DNA from: Owenia fusiformis
Lineage: Eukaryota > Annelida > Polychaeta > Sabellida > Oweniidae
DNA: 64,000 nucleotides
Assembly (NCBI GenBank): GCA_903813345.2
Contig: CAIIXF020000005.1
Span: forward strand, 1,428,001 to 1,492,000
Direction: 5' to 3'
The translations under genes were made by a program, and so were the position numbers. Position 1 is the stretch's first letter. Each line of letters starts with the position of its first letter. Positions 11,377 through 22,834 of the stretch are shown piece after piece. The notes beneath the pieces were generated by a model. It saw only the letters and a program-made list of their open reading frames with translations, was not told the origin of the DNA and did no database searches.

Positions 11377-12654
11377 ATGGAATTTAAGGCAGTGATAACC
11401 AGCGGTGTTTCTTTGGCAATCTTGCTTTCGTACATATACATAATTACCAGCATTGACAAATATGAAAGTTCAGACCTTCCAGCTTTTAAAAAGCCAATAG
11501 AAAGCAAGCAGATTCATACCAGAAGAATAAAAAATTCTGAAAAACAGTTTAAGAACACATTGGATAATAAGAACCAATGGAGTATTCCACAACAAAGGCT
11601 GGAGATCAATACAGCACTAAAGACTAGACACAGAGGAGTTTTTTATCTAAAAGTTAACAAAGCAGGGAGCTGCACACTTCAAGCAATGTTTAATAAATAT
11701 GCTGATAAACACAACCAAATTGTTGGAATGCCATGTAGTAATTCTGGTGGTGAGAGACACTTGGTGGGATGGCCTGAACCATTCAAACCAGAATATTTAA
11801 TCCCTCTGAGCAAGAACTACACATATTGGGAACACCTAAATGAGCATATAAAATACAGTTCAAAAATTAAACAAGTTATGGCCCCAGGGAGTGTATTCGT
11901 CGCATCAATCCGTGAACCACTTTCACATTTCTTTTCATATTATAACTTTTACAACATGGAGAAAACCTATGAAGGATATCTCAAAGAGCCTAATAAATTC
12001 AAATATTTTTTAGATAACATTAAAACTATGCCGCACCTTGAACTGATCCATCACATGCCTCCTAGTAACCCAATTGCACAATGTTTCGGAATCAAACAGG
12101 AGGAACAATATAACATCACAGCAATACAAGAAAAAATCAATGAAATCGAAAAGGAGTTTGACTTAGTGATATTAGCTGAGTTTATGGATGAGAGTCTCAT
12201 TTTGTTGACTGAATGCTCAGATTTAACAATCGAAGATATAGTCATCTTAAAAAATGCAAATGTGAGGAACATTAAAAAATCAAAGCCAGTTTTAACTCCT
12301 ACTGAATATGAGAACTTAATCCAATGGAACTTAGCCGACTCAATGATATACAATCATTTCAACAAAACTCTATGGGAAAAAATTGACAATTTTGGTCGTC
12401 ACAAAATGGCTATAAAAATCTTAGAACTCGATATGGCTAAATCAATAAAGCAGAAGGAATGTGACTCTGTTCAGAGGAAACCTAATTTGACAAGAATAGA
12501 AGATTTAAAAATAAAACATGACTGTATGATCCCACGCCTAAATTATATAGGTGCTGATAAATATTTCAGGAATAAGATGACTGAGAAAGGAATCTATGAT
12601 ATTGAAAAGGCTCAAAAAACCTGTAAATATCCTCCGAATAAACATGGGGAGTAA
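11377..12654 (+). CDS. Galactose-3-O-sulfotransferase-like protein, copy 1
   Basis: Encodes 425 residues in a single coding exon. A type II signal anchor at about residues 5-25 (VITSGVSLAILLSYIYIIT) predicts a Golgi lumenal enzyme. The PAPS-binding signatures typical of Gal3ST sulfotransferases are visible: a 5'-phosphosulfate loop at about 88-105 (FYLKVNKAGSCTLQAMF, compare the family K.HKT.S.T pattern) and a 3'-phosphate region at about 174-192 (FVASIREPLSHFFSYYNFY, compare the family LRDP....S...YY pattern). Possible N-glycosylation at NYT (147) and NIT (about 242). Family knowledge suggests transfer of sulfate from PAPS to the 3-OH of galactose on glycolipids or glycans; the acceptor is unknown. 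The start is the first ATG after the splice acceptor and precedes the anchor. An AATAAA signal lies about 300 bp downstream. The paralogue at 30893-32170 is intact. Confidence 0.85.
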   Translation: MEFKAVITSGVSLAILLSYIYIITSIDKYESSDLPAFKKPIESKQIHTRRIKNSEKQFKNTLDNKNQWSIPQQRLEINTALKTRHRGVFYLKVNKAGSCTLQAMFNKYADKHNQIVGMPCSNSGGERHLVGWPEPFKPEYLIPLSKNYTYWEHLNEHIKYSSKIKQVMAPGSVFVASIREPLSHFFSYYNFYNMEKTYEGYLKEPNKFKYFLDNIKTMPHLELIHHMPPSNPIAQCFGIKQEEQYNITAIQEKINEIEKEFDLVILAEFMDESLILLTECSDLTIEDIVILKNANVRNIKKSKPVLTPTEYENLIQWNLADSMIYNHFNKTLWEKIDNFGRHKMAIKILELDMAKSIKQKECDSVQRKPNLTRIEDLKIKHDCMIPRLNYIGADKYFRNKMTEKGIYDIEKAQKTCKYPPNKHGE

Positions 12655-13430
12655 CATAAAAATGTGAGAAAATATAAACCTTAAAGATTATTAAAAGGTT
12701 ATGAGACACCAACTGGATTACTGTATCGTTTTTTACATAAACCTATACATTATATTTTGAAATGTGATATTTTGACAACAAAAACTGATTTCTCAAACAA
12801 CAAAAATGATTATGAGCATTCGATCAGACAATTGCCAGTTTTAATTAAATTGCCCAAAAACTGTTCACAGACAAACAGACAGACACGTGAGTCATTGCAA
12901 TAGCTCTCTAACTGAGCTAAAATCAACTCTTTATAATGACAATAAAAATGTTGTACCAAAAGGAATTGATTAGTTGAAAAAAGTAAACTATGTAATACGC
13001 CTACAAGAAAGTATTATCTTTATTGACTAAACATGATAAAAATCATCATATTTTGAACAAAAGATAATACAGATTATAATCACTTATCTGAAATGAACTT
13101 GAACTCAACTTTAAATAGAAACTTCTGGGATGGAGGAAAACTTAATGATTTCTATGGGTGCAAGTTAAAATTTATATGTCCTTATTTTAATGATATCCTC
13201 ATCAATTAAATTTTATGATGAACTTTGACGTCCAGTGCTTTTTTCCCTTTACTATACAAATGTCTTTTTCACATAGGGTTTTTATTAAAATACATTCCAT
13301 AAGATTCTTGACACCCAGTAAGTCATAGGTTGAAGGGTCATAGGGTAGTACATTCCAATATTCGGTTATATGAGGCATACTTGTAATTACAGGAATAACA
13401 AATATATGTTCATCTTGCTCTCAGTAGATA
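12655..13430 (+). other. 3' flank of sulfotransferase copy 1
   Basis: 3'UTR and flank, aligned with 32171-32580 and 34985-35270 in copy 2. AATAAA occurs at about 12954. A GACA microsatellite (12870-12890) is present. No gene. Confidence 0.55.
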
Positions 13431-15949
13431 CAACTATTATATCAAAAATACTAGAGAGGGCTGTTCATAATCAATTATACCATATATGTATTTTAAAGCC
13501 AACAACCTATTTACAGTATGGCAATCGGGTTTTAGAGATCACCATTTAACAGAGACAGCACTTCTCTCTTTATGTGATGAATGGCTAAAAAATGTTAACG
13601 AAGGTAAATTAACGGGAACTATATTTTTAGACCTGAGTAAGGTGTTTGATCTTGTTAATCATTCGATCTTACTAGAAAAGTTAAAATTGTATGGTGTAGG
13701 CAGTAAAAGTTTACTTTGGTTTCAACATTACTTAAAAAATAGGAAACAAACTGTTATTTTAGATGATACACCTTTGCAAGAAGCATCTGTCTCTTTGGGA
13801 ATTCCGCAAGGATCGATAATTGGTCCTTTGCTCTTCATAATCTTTATTAATGACTTAGCCAAGGTAAATGTATGCAGTCAAGATGGTTGCATCTGACTGT
13901 TTGCAGATGATACTACTTTAACTAGGTCAACTTGTGATGTACCATCTCTTCATACACTACTTCAAAATGATATTAACTGTATTGATGAATGGACGAAATG
14001 TAATAAGATGCATTTAAACTAAAGTAAAACAAAATTAATGAAAATAGGAAATACCTCAAAGTATGGAAATGATGAAGATACCATAACAATATCAAATAAT
14101 GTAATTGAAAATGTTGAAACTTATAAATATTTAGGTGTTATTTTGGATGACAAATTAGCATTCAAAGTACATATTGAAAAGCTTTGTTCAAATATCTCTT
14201 GTAAGATAGGTATTTTAAGAAGGCTTAATCCATTTGTTACAAAGGAAGCACTCATCACAATTTATAATACAATCATAATACCAGAATTTAATTACTGCTC
14301 AATATATTGCCTGGGGAGAATGTTCTAATAAAATCCTCAAAAAATGATGGCAGCACAAATTATACTGAGAGCCAATTTTGATGTTTCAAGTGTCACTTTC
14401 AAGTGTCACTTCATGTACCAAAACCCAAACTTGAAGTGTTTAAGAAAAGCATATCATACAGTGGTTCACATCTTTGGAACAAGCTTGATAAGACTGTCAA
14501 AGAGGGGTGCACCCCAGTTGTCCGAAACCCAGTTCTCCGAAACCCAGTTCTCCGAAACCCAGTTGTCCGAAACCCATCACTCCGAAAAATATAGTCATAA
14601 TTTACCAGAGAAAGGGGAGACGTACTAAGCTTAGGCCAGTTTCATGCCATGTATTTGGCCAAATTAATGGCATGGACGCATTCTGATGTTCATAGATCTC
14701 TCTCTCTCACTTTGAATTGCATCCATTGCACGCGTTACCAGAATGGCAGGAACGGGGGATTTATTTTACATTGTGATTCTAAAAAAGGTTATCAAAACAC
14801 AATATATATTACGGAACAGTTTACCTTATCTTCTTCAATCTCTTTTATATAGGCAAAATAAAATGAATCATTTTGAAACAGATAAAATAAGTTTACGCAT
14901 AGTACTTTAAGAATAAAACAGTATACATATTACGTTGTCAAAATATTTCGTCGCATTTAATTTCTTAGTCTCTGTATTTTATCAAATCGTAAAGGAACAA
15001 AACATTCTTAACTTAATCTCTTGGGATCAACTGGAAACGAAGGCGGGCTGTCCTCGTATCAAAATGGATGTTCTCCCATTCGCAAGAAGTTTCATTTTCG
15101 CCATGTACTCACTTCATCCTTTTAATTTAATCTCTATTTCTCGAACAGAGTACGTAAATGAAGAATAAGTTTTGGTTTCAAAAGATGTACATGTCAACTT
15201 TACTAAATAAATGCCCACTGGCTTGGGAAAGCTATTTTTCTTTTTATGAACGCTCATCACCCATTGGAAAAATGTTGTTCCCTCTCAAAAAAGGCCCATG
15301 GGCCATAAAGAAAATTGGTTTAAAAATTGTAGACCCCTATGTATGTATGTTGTGTAAACGCCATTTTACAATGAGAATAACATAATTTAACTTTGTTTGT
15401 TTGAACATCTATATCACCTGTATATGAACTTTCGTAGGCTAAACATTAAACAATTAACGTCTTGACTTAGCATAATTAGCCTAATTTTGCAATGATGTCA
15501 ACGTTATTCCAATGTTATGTTGTGATTCGCAGAGGTTGCGACAACGAGATTCGTTTAACAAATGTATTTTTCAAATAAGATCCTCTAATTTTCGGAGAAC
15601 TGGGTTTCGGACAACTGGGTTTCGGAAAACTGGGTTTCGGAGAACTGGGTTTCGGACAACTGGGTTGACCCCGTCAAAGAGTCTGATTCTGTAAACTCTT
15701 TTAAGAAAGCATATAAACAAGTGCATCAGATCAGAAAATGAAAATTATGTAAATGCATTATTTAAAGACATTGTTCCTTATTCATGTAATTCTCTTATAA
15801 GTTGTTCTCTATGTTTCATGTAACTGCATACTTTGAAGATGCATCTATATCAAATTGTTCTATATGTCCTATATATCTATATGTCCTATTGTATGTTTCT
15901 ATATTAATTGTACATATTGTAAATAATTGTATACATTACATTACATTAC
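13431..15949 (+). mobile_element. Degenerate LINE, 5'-truncated reverse transcriptase
   Basis: The sequence enters a reverse transcriptase near ISKILERAVHNQLY (other frame, about 13440-13480) and continues as QSGFRDHHLTETALL, motif A (FLDLSKVFDLVNH), motif B (LGIPQGSIIGPLLFIIFINDL, 13795-13860) and FADDT just after a TGA stop at 13894-13896. Another stop (TAA) follows at about 14021, and reading resumes at 14038-14328. The C-terminal part (VPKPKLEVFKKS...LWNKLDKTVKE) is interrupted by the element at 14504-15672 and continues SDSVNSFKKAYK. The 3' end is an ATTAC-type simple repeat (about 15932-15949). RT order and the short-repeat tail fit a CR1/Jockey-like non-LTR element; the clade is not proven. 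It is absent from copy 2 (35.27 kb). Inactive. Confidence 0.8.
14504..15672. mobile_element. DNA element with minisatellite inverted termini and 8-bp TSD
   Basis: Flanked by the direct repeat GTCAAAGA (14496-14503 and 15673-15680). Removing the element plus one repeat restores the LINE reading frame (...DKTVKE + SDSVNSFKK...). The termini begin GGGGTGCACCCCAG and (reverse complement of the right end) GGGGTCAACCCAG. Both ends then carry about four to five copies of a 15-bp unit, GTCCGAAACCCAGTT, in inverted orientation (14515-14580 and 15592-15665). The 1-kb interior shows no transposase; open frames at 14649-15168 are not recognisable. An 8-bp duplication is typical of hAT elements but also occurs elsewhere, so I leave the superfamily open. 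Confidence 0.75.
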
Positions 15950-16210
15950 AGTATAAGATCATGCACAGAATATATCCTACAAATATTTTGTTATACAAAA
16001 TGAAAATTGTAAATAATGAAAATTGCAAGTATTGCAAAGATAAACTGGACACTTATGAACATTTCTTTGTTGAATGTAAATACATTGAGTCAATATCATG
16101 GAAACTGGTTCAGACCATTTGTAAATTATTACTGGGCCTCTAGGAAGACCAGTTTTGTACTGACAGAGCTACCCAGAATAAATATAGTTTTCAAATCGAA
16201 TCAAATCGAA
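15950..16210 (+). mobile_element. Second LINE fragment: C-terminal zinc knuckle
   Basis: An open frame encodes YKIMHRIYPTNILLYKM...CKYCKDKLDTYEHFFVECKYI. This is the C-terminal CxxC...H...C knuckle found after the RT in many LINEs (zf-RVT type). It starts right after the simple-repeat tail of the preceding LINE and ends at TAG near 16141, with about 70 bp of further sequence before similarity to copy 2 resumes (ACATGAGGA). Probably an independent fragment of another LINE family. Not functional. Confidence 0.6.
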
Positions 16211-16249
16211 CATGAGGATTTAGGGAAAGAGAGGTTATTTAAATTTGAA

Positions 16250-16627
16250 GGACGATTCTCGGTTTGGAGAATAGTCTCCTGGGCTAATAATCTTTTTCAT
16301 TAAAAATATTACCCAAATTAAACTATGAATATTCAAAAGAGGACATTTAAATCTACAAGATGTAAAAATAACAAATTGGTCTGAAGCAGGGGTAACGCTC
16401 AATTACCGATTCAATAAAATACAAGTCTCGATTTGGGGAAAGAAGTTCATCAGTGTACTGCGCTAATATTTTTTTGCAAAAAATCTAGAAATATTACCCA
16501 AATTAAATTATGACTATTCTAAAGAAGACATTCAAATCTATATTATGTAAAAAAATCAAATTTGTCAGAAGCAGGGATAATGCTCATTTAGATTGATGAA
16601 CTTCGTTCTCCAAACCGAGAATCGTCC
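16250..16627. mobile_element. 378-bp foldback element with perfect 22-bp inverted ends
   Basis: The first 22 bases (GGACGATTCTCGGTTTGG...) are an exact reverse complement of the last 22 (...CCAAACCGAGAATCGTCC). The interior contains two imperfect direct copies of an AATATTACCCAAATTAAA..ATGA..ATTC motif. The element is missing from the corresponding position in copy 2 (near 35310), where AAATTTGAA continues directly into TTTTCTGTTT. No target duplication is obvious. No coding capacity. Confidence 0.75.
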
Positions 16628-16812
16628 TTTTTTGTTTTGATTCGGGATCTGATAAAGGATTTTGGCTGGCACAGGATCCGATACTCATCCATCAACTAGT
16701 ATTTGAGTTATGCTCCGGACGGACTGACAGATGGTTGAAGGGCTTCACTATATTTCCCTATCAAACGTCGTTCATTGGGATAAATATGTATGTCAGTAAG
16801 CATAGTACTATA
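16628..16812. other. Duplicated flank between insertions (copy 1)
   Basis: Matches 35320-35600 in copy 2 (GATACTCATCCATCAACTAGTATTTGAG, then GGGCTTCACTATATTTCCC). In copy 2 part of it is tandemly repeated (GATCTGATACAGGATTTTGGCTGATAC-type units, 35330-35480). No gene. Confidence 0.6.
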
Positions 16813-17689
16813 TATAGTGATAAAGGAATTGACGAATATTTGGAAATTACCTCCTGTTCAAGTTCCAATCATTTTTATAGATTATATTGATATATTTAAT
16901 ATCACTGAATATGGTATTGCTTGTTGAGGATCACACAACATTACCGTTTATCATTCATTTGAGATTTAAGCAGGGTCCATTTTTTAAGAAATAATCGTTT
17001 TAAAAGATTTCTTGTTAATAGATAATAAATAAGTACAAAAACATGAATTATTATATATCAAGAGCATAATGTAAAATTTCAACTGAAAAATTAGATCAAA
17101 ATGGAATCCATGTTCACAGTGGGGGTATAACTCATCAAACACTGGATACTTTTTCTAAAGCTTATTGTTACAGCCTAATGTTTTTAATTTGCTTTTTTAG
17201 TTAGGATTATAGCATTGACTATTTATGAATTTTTGAGCACCATAAAAAGTTACAGAACTTCATTTATGAACGATTTCAGAAGGGGTCTATTTTACACATA
17301 TTAAATATTTTTCCGGATAGTTCTTAGATGAAAAGCTAGTACATTGTTACGATTAAATTACATCATTGAGGTGTATAAATCATGAAAACAGGTTTCATCC
17401 TGATGTCTTCAACCTAATTCGTATAACGCCATGTCACAAATGGGGGAGGGGACATTGACCTCCACTTGGGGATCTTTATTACTTATATGATTTCAATATT
17501 ACAGTAATGTTCGGTATCACTATAAACAGGGATTAAATAAGTGTAGACTATTATAAATACGTTGACAGCAAAAAAAATTATACAATTAAAACTGTAAAAT
17601 GAGATAACAATGGGCTCTAAAATCACAATGATTGGTGCAACTAATCAAATTTATACTTTATAAGCTTAGTATCATGTCCTAACAATTTA

Positions 17690-18300
17690 AATTAATTTTA
17701 AATAGTTATCCCATTGAACGAAGTTCGGAGGGATATAGGGAACGGGCCTCCGTCCGTCCATCCATCTGTCCGTCCGTCTGTACGTACGTCCGTCCGGGCA
17801 ATAACTCAAATACCATCGGCCCGATTTTGTTAATATTTTGTACACACATACCCTATGGAGGTAAAAGTTCTGCTCGAAAGCCGCTTTTTCAAAATGGCCA
17901 CTCATTTAAAAATAGCGGCCATTTTAGCGCCGATTTTACAGTGATTTAGGTGCAATATGTAAAACTGCAATAGCAATATCTTTTAAATAAAAAAATATAT
18001 ATAGGACATTAATAAAGCTAGAAATGTAGATATTAAAGAAGCACATGGCAGCCATCTTGAAAAATGGTGGCCTTTACTTGTTATTTTACAATTTTTGCTG
18101 TAACTCGAAAAGTAGTGGAGTGGGAGAAGGCGGCCATTTTAACGTATTTTACTATAACTCGAAAAGTTGTGGAACGATTTTGATCATCTCTGGTATGTGA
18201 ATACTATAAACATGGCACACTGAATTTTTTGAATATCTTAAAGTGGTTCAGATTTTCATTTAATGAAGATTTAATTCAAGATTAATTCAAAAAGATGAAT
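17690..18300 (-). repeat. Pearl-like element with GTCC microsatellite, nested
   Basis: Starts with a palindromic head (CCCATTGAACGAAGTTCGGAGG), then a CCGT/CCAT tetranucleotide microsatellite (about 17750-17798), then core sequence with AAAATGGCC and ATGGTGGCC motifs. The head resembles the reverse complement of the element end near 21140-21170 and the heads of the 1.9-kb units at 45-54 kb. Same architecture as 5693-9213. Non-coding. Confidence 0.5.
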
Positions 18301-18839
18301 ATTTTGTGGATAGTTCTCGGATCAATTACTATTATTACCACCTTGCGGGCATGTTTTAGGGGTATTAGTGCTAGTTTAGGTGGCATTTATGTTACTTTAT
18401 CGACCTGAGCAATAATTCTAATAACGTCATTTCTGCGGGCAATATTAAACAAATACTGGATGATCAGGAGCTGGATATGGCAGAATACCTATTCGAGAAA
18501 ACAATATTGGGCGAGACGGTATTAATTAATTTCAATAGAAAGTTTGGGTTCTAGCATTGCCTTCAGTCTATTTTCTACTAAATAAAATAATCAGGGTAAA
18601 CTCATTTCTATTACTAAAGTTATTTGCTTGTAGAGATGCTTGTAGAGCCCGTATCGCAAAAGTCATATATCCTTTCACCCCACATCATATCATATGCTTT
18701 ATTGATGTTAAAATCCATTTTTATAAATTGTGGGAATAAATTCCTAACTCATCTTAGATTATGATTTAATGCAATATTATATGTGATCAAATGCTTTTTC
18801 CGTAAAGGTTTTAAAATGTAAACAGTGCTCAGTTTCAGT

Positions 18840-20360
18840 GTTCAACAGGTGAAAACGTATGTAGGAATATAGGCAGAAACAATTTGCAGATCAACGAAAA
18901 CAAGATTGTGTTCAAAGAAAGTGAACTAAATGGAACCATTTTTTTTAAATCAGGTTGAATGCAAAATATAGTCAGACAGAAGATATTATTTTCAATTAAA
19001 CAGATAAAATCAATATATCATGCTAATGACCTTTCCAAAAGCCGATTCATAAGTGGAAAATTCGTTGTTAACTTCAAAAGTGTCAATATCTAATATTTTT
19101 CTTTATCATGGACCTCTGTTAAACCCCTCAATGATAAGTAAACGGTAATGTAGACAGGTCCCCAACGGGTAAAAACGTATGTAGGAATATATGTTCTATC
19201 ATTTAAACATATCATTAACAATTGCCGGATCACCGAAAAACGAGATGATGTTAATTTTTTATCATTTTGAATCCAAAATATAGTCAAACAGACTATCTTA
19301 GTTTCAATTAAACAGATAAAATCAATATGGCATACTAATATTAATAATAACCTTTCCAAAAAAACTTCAAAACTATCAAAATCTAATATTTTTTATATTT
19401 TTTGTGAACCGCTGTTAAACCCCTCAATAATTAATAAATAAGTTTATTGGTCTCTTGAACATCTAATGTACATCTAGATAAAATCAATATGTTATACCAG
19501 TAAACTTTCCAAAAGCCGATTAGTGACTAGATAATCTGTTGTAAACTTCAATCTATCAAAATCTAATATTCTTGTTGACCCCTCCCTGTTAAACCCCTCA
19601 ATAATAAGAAAGCGGTAAAGTCCTCAACAGGTAAAATTTATGTGATAATACATGTTTTATCATTTGCACATATCATTTAACAATTGGCGGATCAACAAAA
19701 ACAAGATGATGTTAAAAGAAAGTGAACAAAAAGGAACAATTATTTCTAATCATTTTGAATGCAAAATAATTCGACAAACGATCTTATTTTTAATTAAACA
19801 GATAAAATCAATAGGTCATGCGAATAACCTTCTCAAAAACCGATTCATGAGTAGATAATCCTTTATAAACTTCAAAAATACCAAAATCTAATATTTTTAT
19901 TTTTTGTGGACCCCTGTCAAACCCCTCAATAATAAGTAAATGGTAATGTTGACAAGTGCTCAACATGTGAAAACGTATGTAGGAATATATGTTCTATCAT
20001 TTAAACATATCAAAACAATTGGCCGATCAACAAAAACAAGATGATGTTAAAAGAAAGTGAACTAAATGGAACAATTAATTTTAATCATTTTAAATGCAAA
20101 ATATAGTCAGACAGGTGATCTTTCTTTTAATTAAACAGATAAAATCAATATGTCATGCTAATAAGTAATAACCTTCCCAAAAACCGATTCATAAGTAGAT
20201 AATCTGTTGTAAACTTCAAAAATATCAAAATCTAATATGTTTCATTTTTTGTGGACCCATGTTAAATCCCTCAATAATAAGTAAATGGTAATGTTGACAA
20301 GTGCTCAACAAGTGAAAACGTATGCAGGAATATGTGTTTTATCATTTTAACTCATCAAAA
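18840..20360 (+). repeat. Tandem repeats of about 340 bp, four to five copies
   Basis: The motif GTGAAAACGTATGTAGGAATAT recurs at about 18850, 19163, 19630, 19970 and 20310, each followed by the same order of blocks (AACAATTG.CGGATCAAC, AAACAGATAAAATCAATA, CCCCTGTTAAACCCCTCAATAATAAG). Spacing is about 310-470 bp because of internal deletions and additions. Internal to the 3.6-kb element; no open frame of note. Confidence 0.7.
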
Positions 20361-20427
20361 CAATTGGAGGATGAACAGGAGGAAACAGCTTAATTAAGGC
20401 TTATCTGAGAAATTCCATTATCACTAA

Positions 20428-21264
20428 TAAGTGAGCAGCAACAATATTGTACAGAAACAATACATACAATGTACAAGTGCATTTGATGCAACATTTATTT
20501 TGAAGTTGAAGTTCAATAAAAATTATTGTTTTATAAAGCTTGTTGTATAGCTCTTGAAAAGAATATTTGATAAATCGTATTAATTAATACAAGAAGTAAC
20601 TTCAGAATGTTTAGAATGTCAGTTCTGGAGTAATCCTAGTCATACCCCTTTCAAGAAAATAAAGATGTCTAAAATATATCGCATATTTTGTCTTCAATTT
20701 TTCAGGGTGGATAAAAATTGTAAGGAAATACATAGTTTCATAAATCATTTCATTGTCTTCTAATATACATATTTATGAGTAAAATGATCAAATTAATACT
20801 ATAAACATATGCATTAAATAAACAAGGTACAGGGTGAACAATTTGGAAATGGCCACACATTCACCAAATTGTCATTAGACAGTGTCATAAGTATTTAATA
20901 TATGAAATGTTTCTCATTACAGCAAAATGTAAAATGGCCGCCATTTTTAAAATGACTGCTTATTAGCAAAATTGTCATTAAACAGTGTATACATCAAAAT
21001 GTAAGATAACACAAATAAAAAGGGCAAACATTTTCTCAATACATCCATTTATCAGATTGCTCCACTACTTTTACACTTTTAGCAAAAATTGTTGACAGAC
21101 AGACAGACGTAGGGACATACATACATACGATGCCATTCTCTATATCCCCCCAATCTGTTCGATGGGATAATCAATCAGGATCCATAGGACCCTGTAAATA
21201 GGCAAGATCTAAATAAACTGTACATAAATTCAGCATGAACTGGCATTTTTAAAATGGATCAATT
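20428..21264. other. Duplicated non-coding flank with a pearl-like element (copy 1)
   Basis: Corresponds to 35602-36470 in copy 2. About 20830-21172 is a short element with GGCCGCCATTTTTAAAATG core sequence, a GACA/CATA microsatellite (21101-21130) and an end (TATATCCCCCCAATCTGTTCGATGGGATAAT) that mirrors the head at 17700. No gene. Confidence 0.5.
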
Positions 21265-21747
21265 TCACGTTTCATTTGATTTCAAATCTGCCATGTCTAT
21301 AACGCCAATGTAATCTGTCATTTGCCATCATGCTCAAATGCCTCGCTACACGCAGATATAACCGCACCATCTGGATCGTGAAAGCTGTCTACAATGTTAC
21401 CCTGCTGGTCGACTTCAATAAAAAGGACGTGTTTTGGGATGAACAAGGCGTACACCGATAGAGGAGTAATCTGGAAATATCAAACAATACACGTGTATAA
21501 ATTATTATGATGAATAAAATGAACAAAATTGAGTCAATAAATTAATATATTTATTATCAAGACAGGATAATTCTAAATTGCTGTATTATATAACTTCAGA
21601 TTTAATCTTCTTACATCTATTGATGATGTTGTTTTTATTTAATCATACATGTAGGCAGCTTTTGGTGGAGTGGGGGGGGGGGCTAAAACTATAGGTGCTT
21701 CAGGTCTACCTCTAATATGATATTTCACACTGAGGCCATTTCTTATA

Positions 21748-22832
21748 CGAGGGGTGATCAATAAGTAATGGACGCTTTTTTACACAGATACTTTTTATTG
21801 ACCAATCCCTTTGATCTTCCTACCAGTGATACATCATTCAATTATCCATCAATTCTGAAGATTTGAAGACAAAATATATAATACATGTTGATATATCCTC
21901 ATTTCCATGAAGGAGGTACAGGTACCCCGGGACCGACATTTACGTCACATATTCCGTTTTTAGCCAGTTTGGTAAATTTGAGTTAGATTTGAACTTTTTA
22001 TATGCAACAAGTGTTGTATTTTTTGAAATTTTTGCTGACTGGTAGCACATAAACAGAAAGTATTGTAATATCAGAGTGTTGTATGGAAGGGGTTTGCAGG
22101 TTAATTTGAGAAAGCATTGTGGAAGAAAGGGGTGGTGAGAGAAGGGAACACCCTACTCCATATGGACAATGCACCTGCCCACAGATCTCAAAATGTTCAG
22201 AAAATAATATCCATGGACCTCAAAACTGACCCCTTGGCCAATGCACTATATTGTCCACATCTGCTCACATATGACTTGTTTATTTATATACTACGTATTT
22301 CTATCGAGAAAGGAAGCAGTTTTATTAACATTGATTAAATAAAACAACCCGTGCAACTGCATCTTGCTACCATGTCAGAGAATGGATTCAGCCTTGTCTC
22401 ACAATCTTGAGTTAAGAGGATGAGGAATTGTGTACATGTAGCACTTGATGGAACCTATTTAGAGGGCCCTGTAGAATGAATGTGGCATGAATACCACAAA
22501 GTGATGATAAAATATTCAAAATCAACTATGGCATAACAAAATGGGGTAATTCATGACCATAATGGTTTGTTTTATTCAGCCTGCATTCAACTGCATTGCA
22601 TGTTAAACAAGCTAAAATAGCTTCAGAATATGTGACGTAAATGTCGGTCCCGGGGTACCTGTACCTCCTTCACGAAAATGAGGATATATCAAAATGTTTT
22701 ATATATTTTGTCTTCAAATCTTCAGAGTTGATAGATAATTGAATGATGTATCACTGGTAAGAAAATCGAAGGGATTGGACTATAAAAAGCATCTGTGTAA
22801 AAAAGCGTCCATTACTTATTGATCACCCCTCG
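21748..22832 (+). mobile_element. Mariner-like element with ~200-bp inverted arms, TA TSD
   Basis: The termini CGAGGGGTGATCAATAAGTA and its reverse complement are flanked by TA. The inverted arms extend about 200 bp, through ACGTAAATGTCGGTCCCGGGGTACC. Between them a degenerate frame at 22117-22338 keeps the mariner-type catalytic block (LLHMDNAPAHRSQNV), so the element derives from a mariner-like transposon that lost most of its transposase. Copy 2 has no insertion at the matching place (36920, GAGGCCTTTTGCAACTTCTTTTTCAATGC), so it arrived in copy 1 or was lost from copy 2. Lies in the last intron of the APMAP pseudogene. Confidence 0.8.
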
Positions 22833-22834
22833 TA

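Larger units (their letters stand above)
16813..20427. mobile_element. 3.6-kb non-autonomous DNA element, TA target duplication
   Basis: Ends TATAGTGATAAAGGAATT (left) and AATTCCATTATCACTAA (right) are near-perfect inverted repeats flanked by TA. Copy 2 shows the empty site (CATAGTACTATAAGTGAGCAG near 35590), so this is an insertion. The body contains a pearl-like stretch (17690-18300), about five long tandem repeats (18840-20360) and unrelated AT-rich DNA. No transposase frame is seen. TA duplication fits Tc1/mariner-like or related machinery acting in trans; this is inference. Confidence 0.75.

Noticed and set aside
12885-12920. A-box-like TTAGCTCAGTTAGAGAGC (minus strand) as a tRNA-derived SINE head, also near 32410
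   Set aside because: No B box at the expected distance and no poly-A or simple tail.
21685-21700. G-run as a quadruplex regulatory site
   Set aside because: A single poly-G tract of variable length between the duplicates, without the spaced G-blocks needed.
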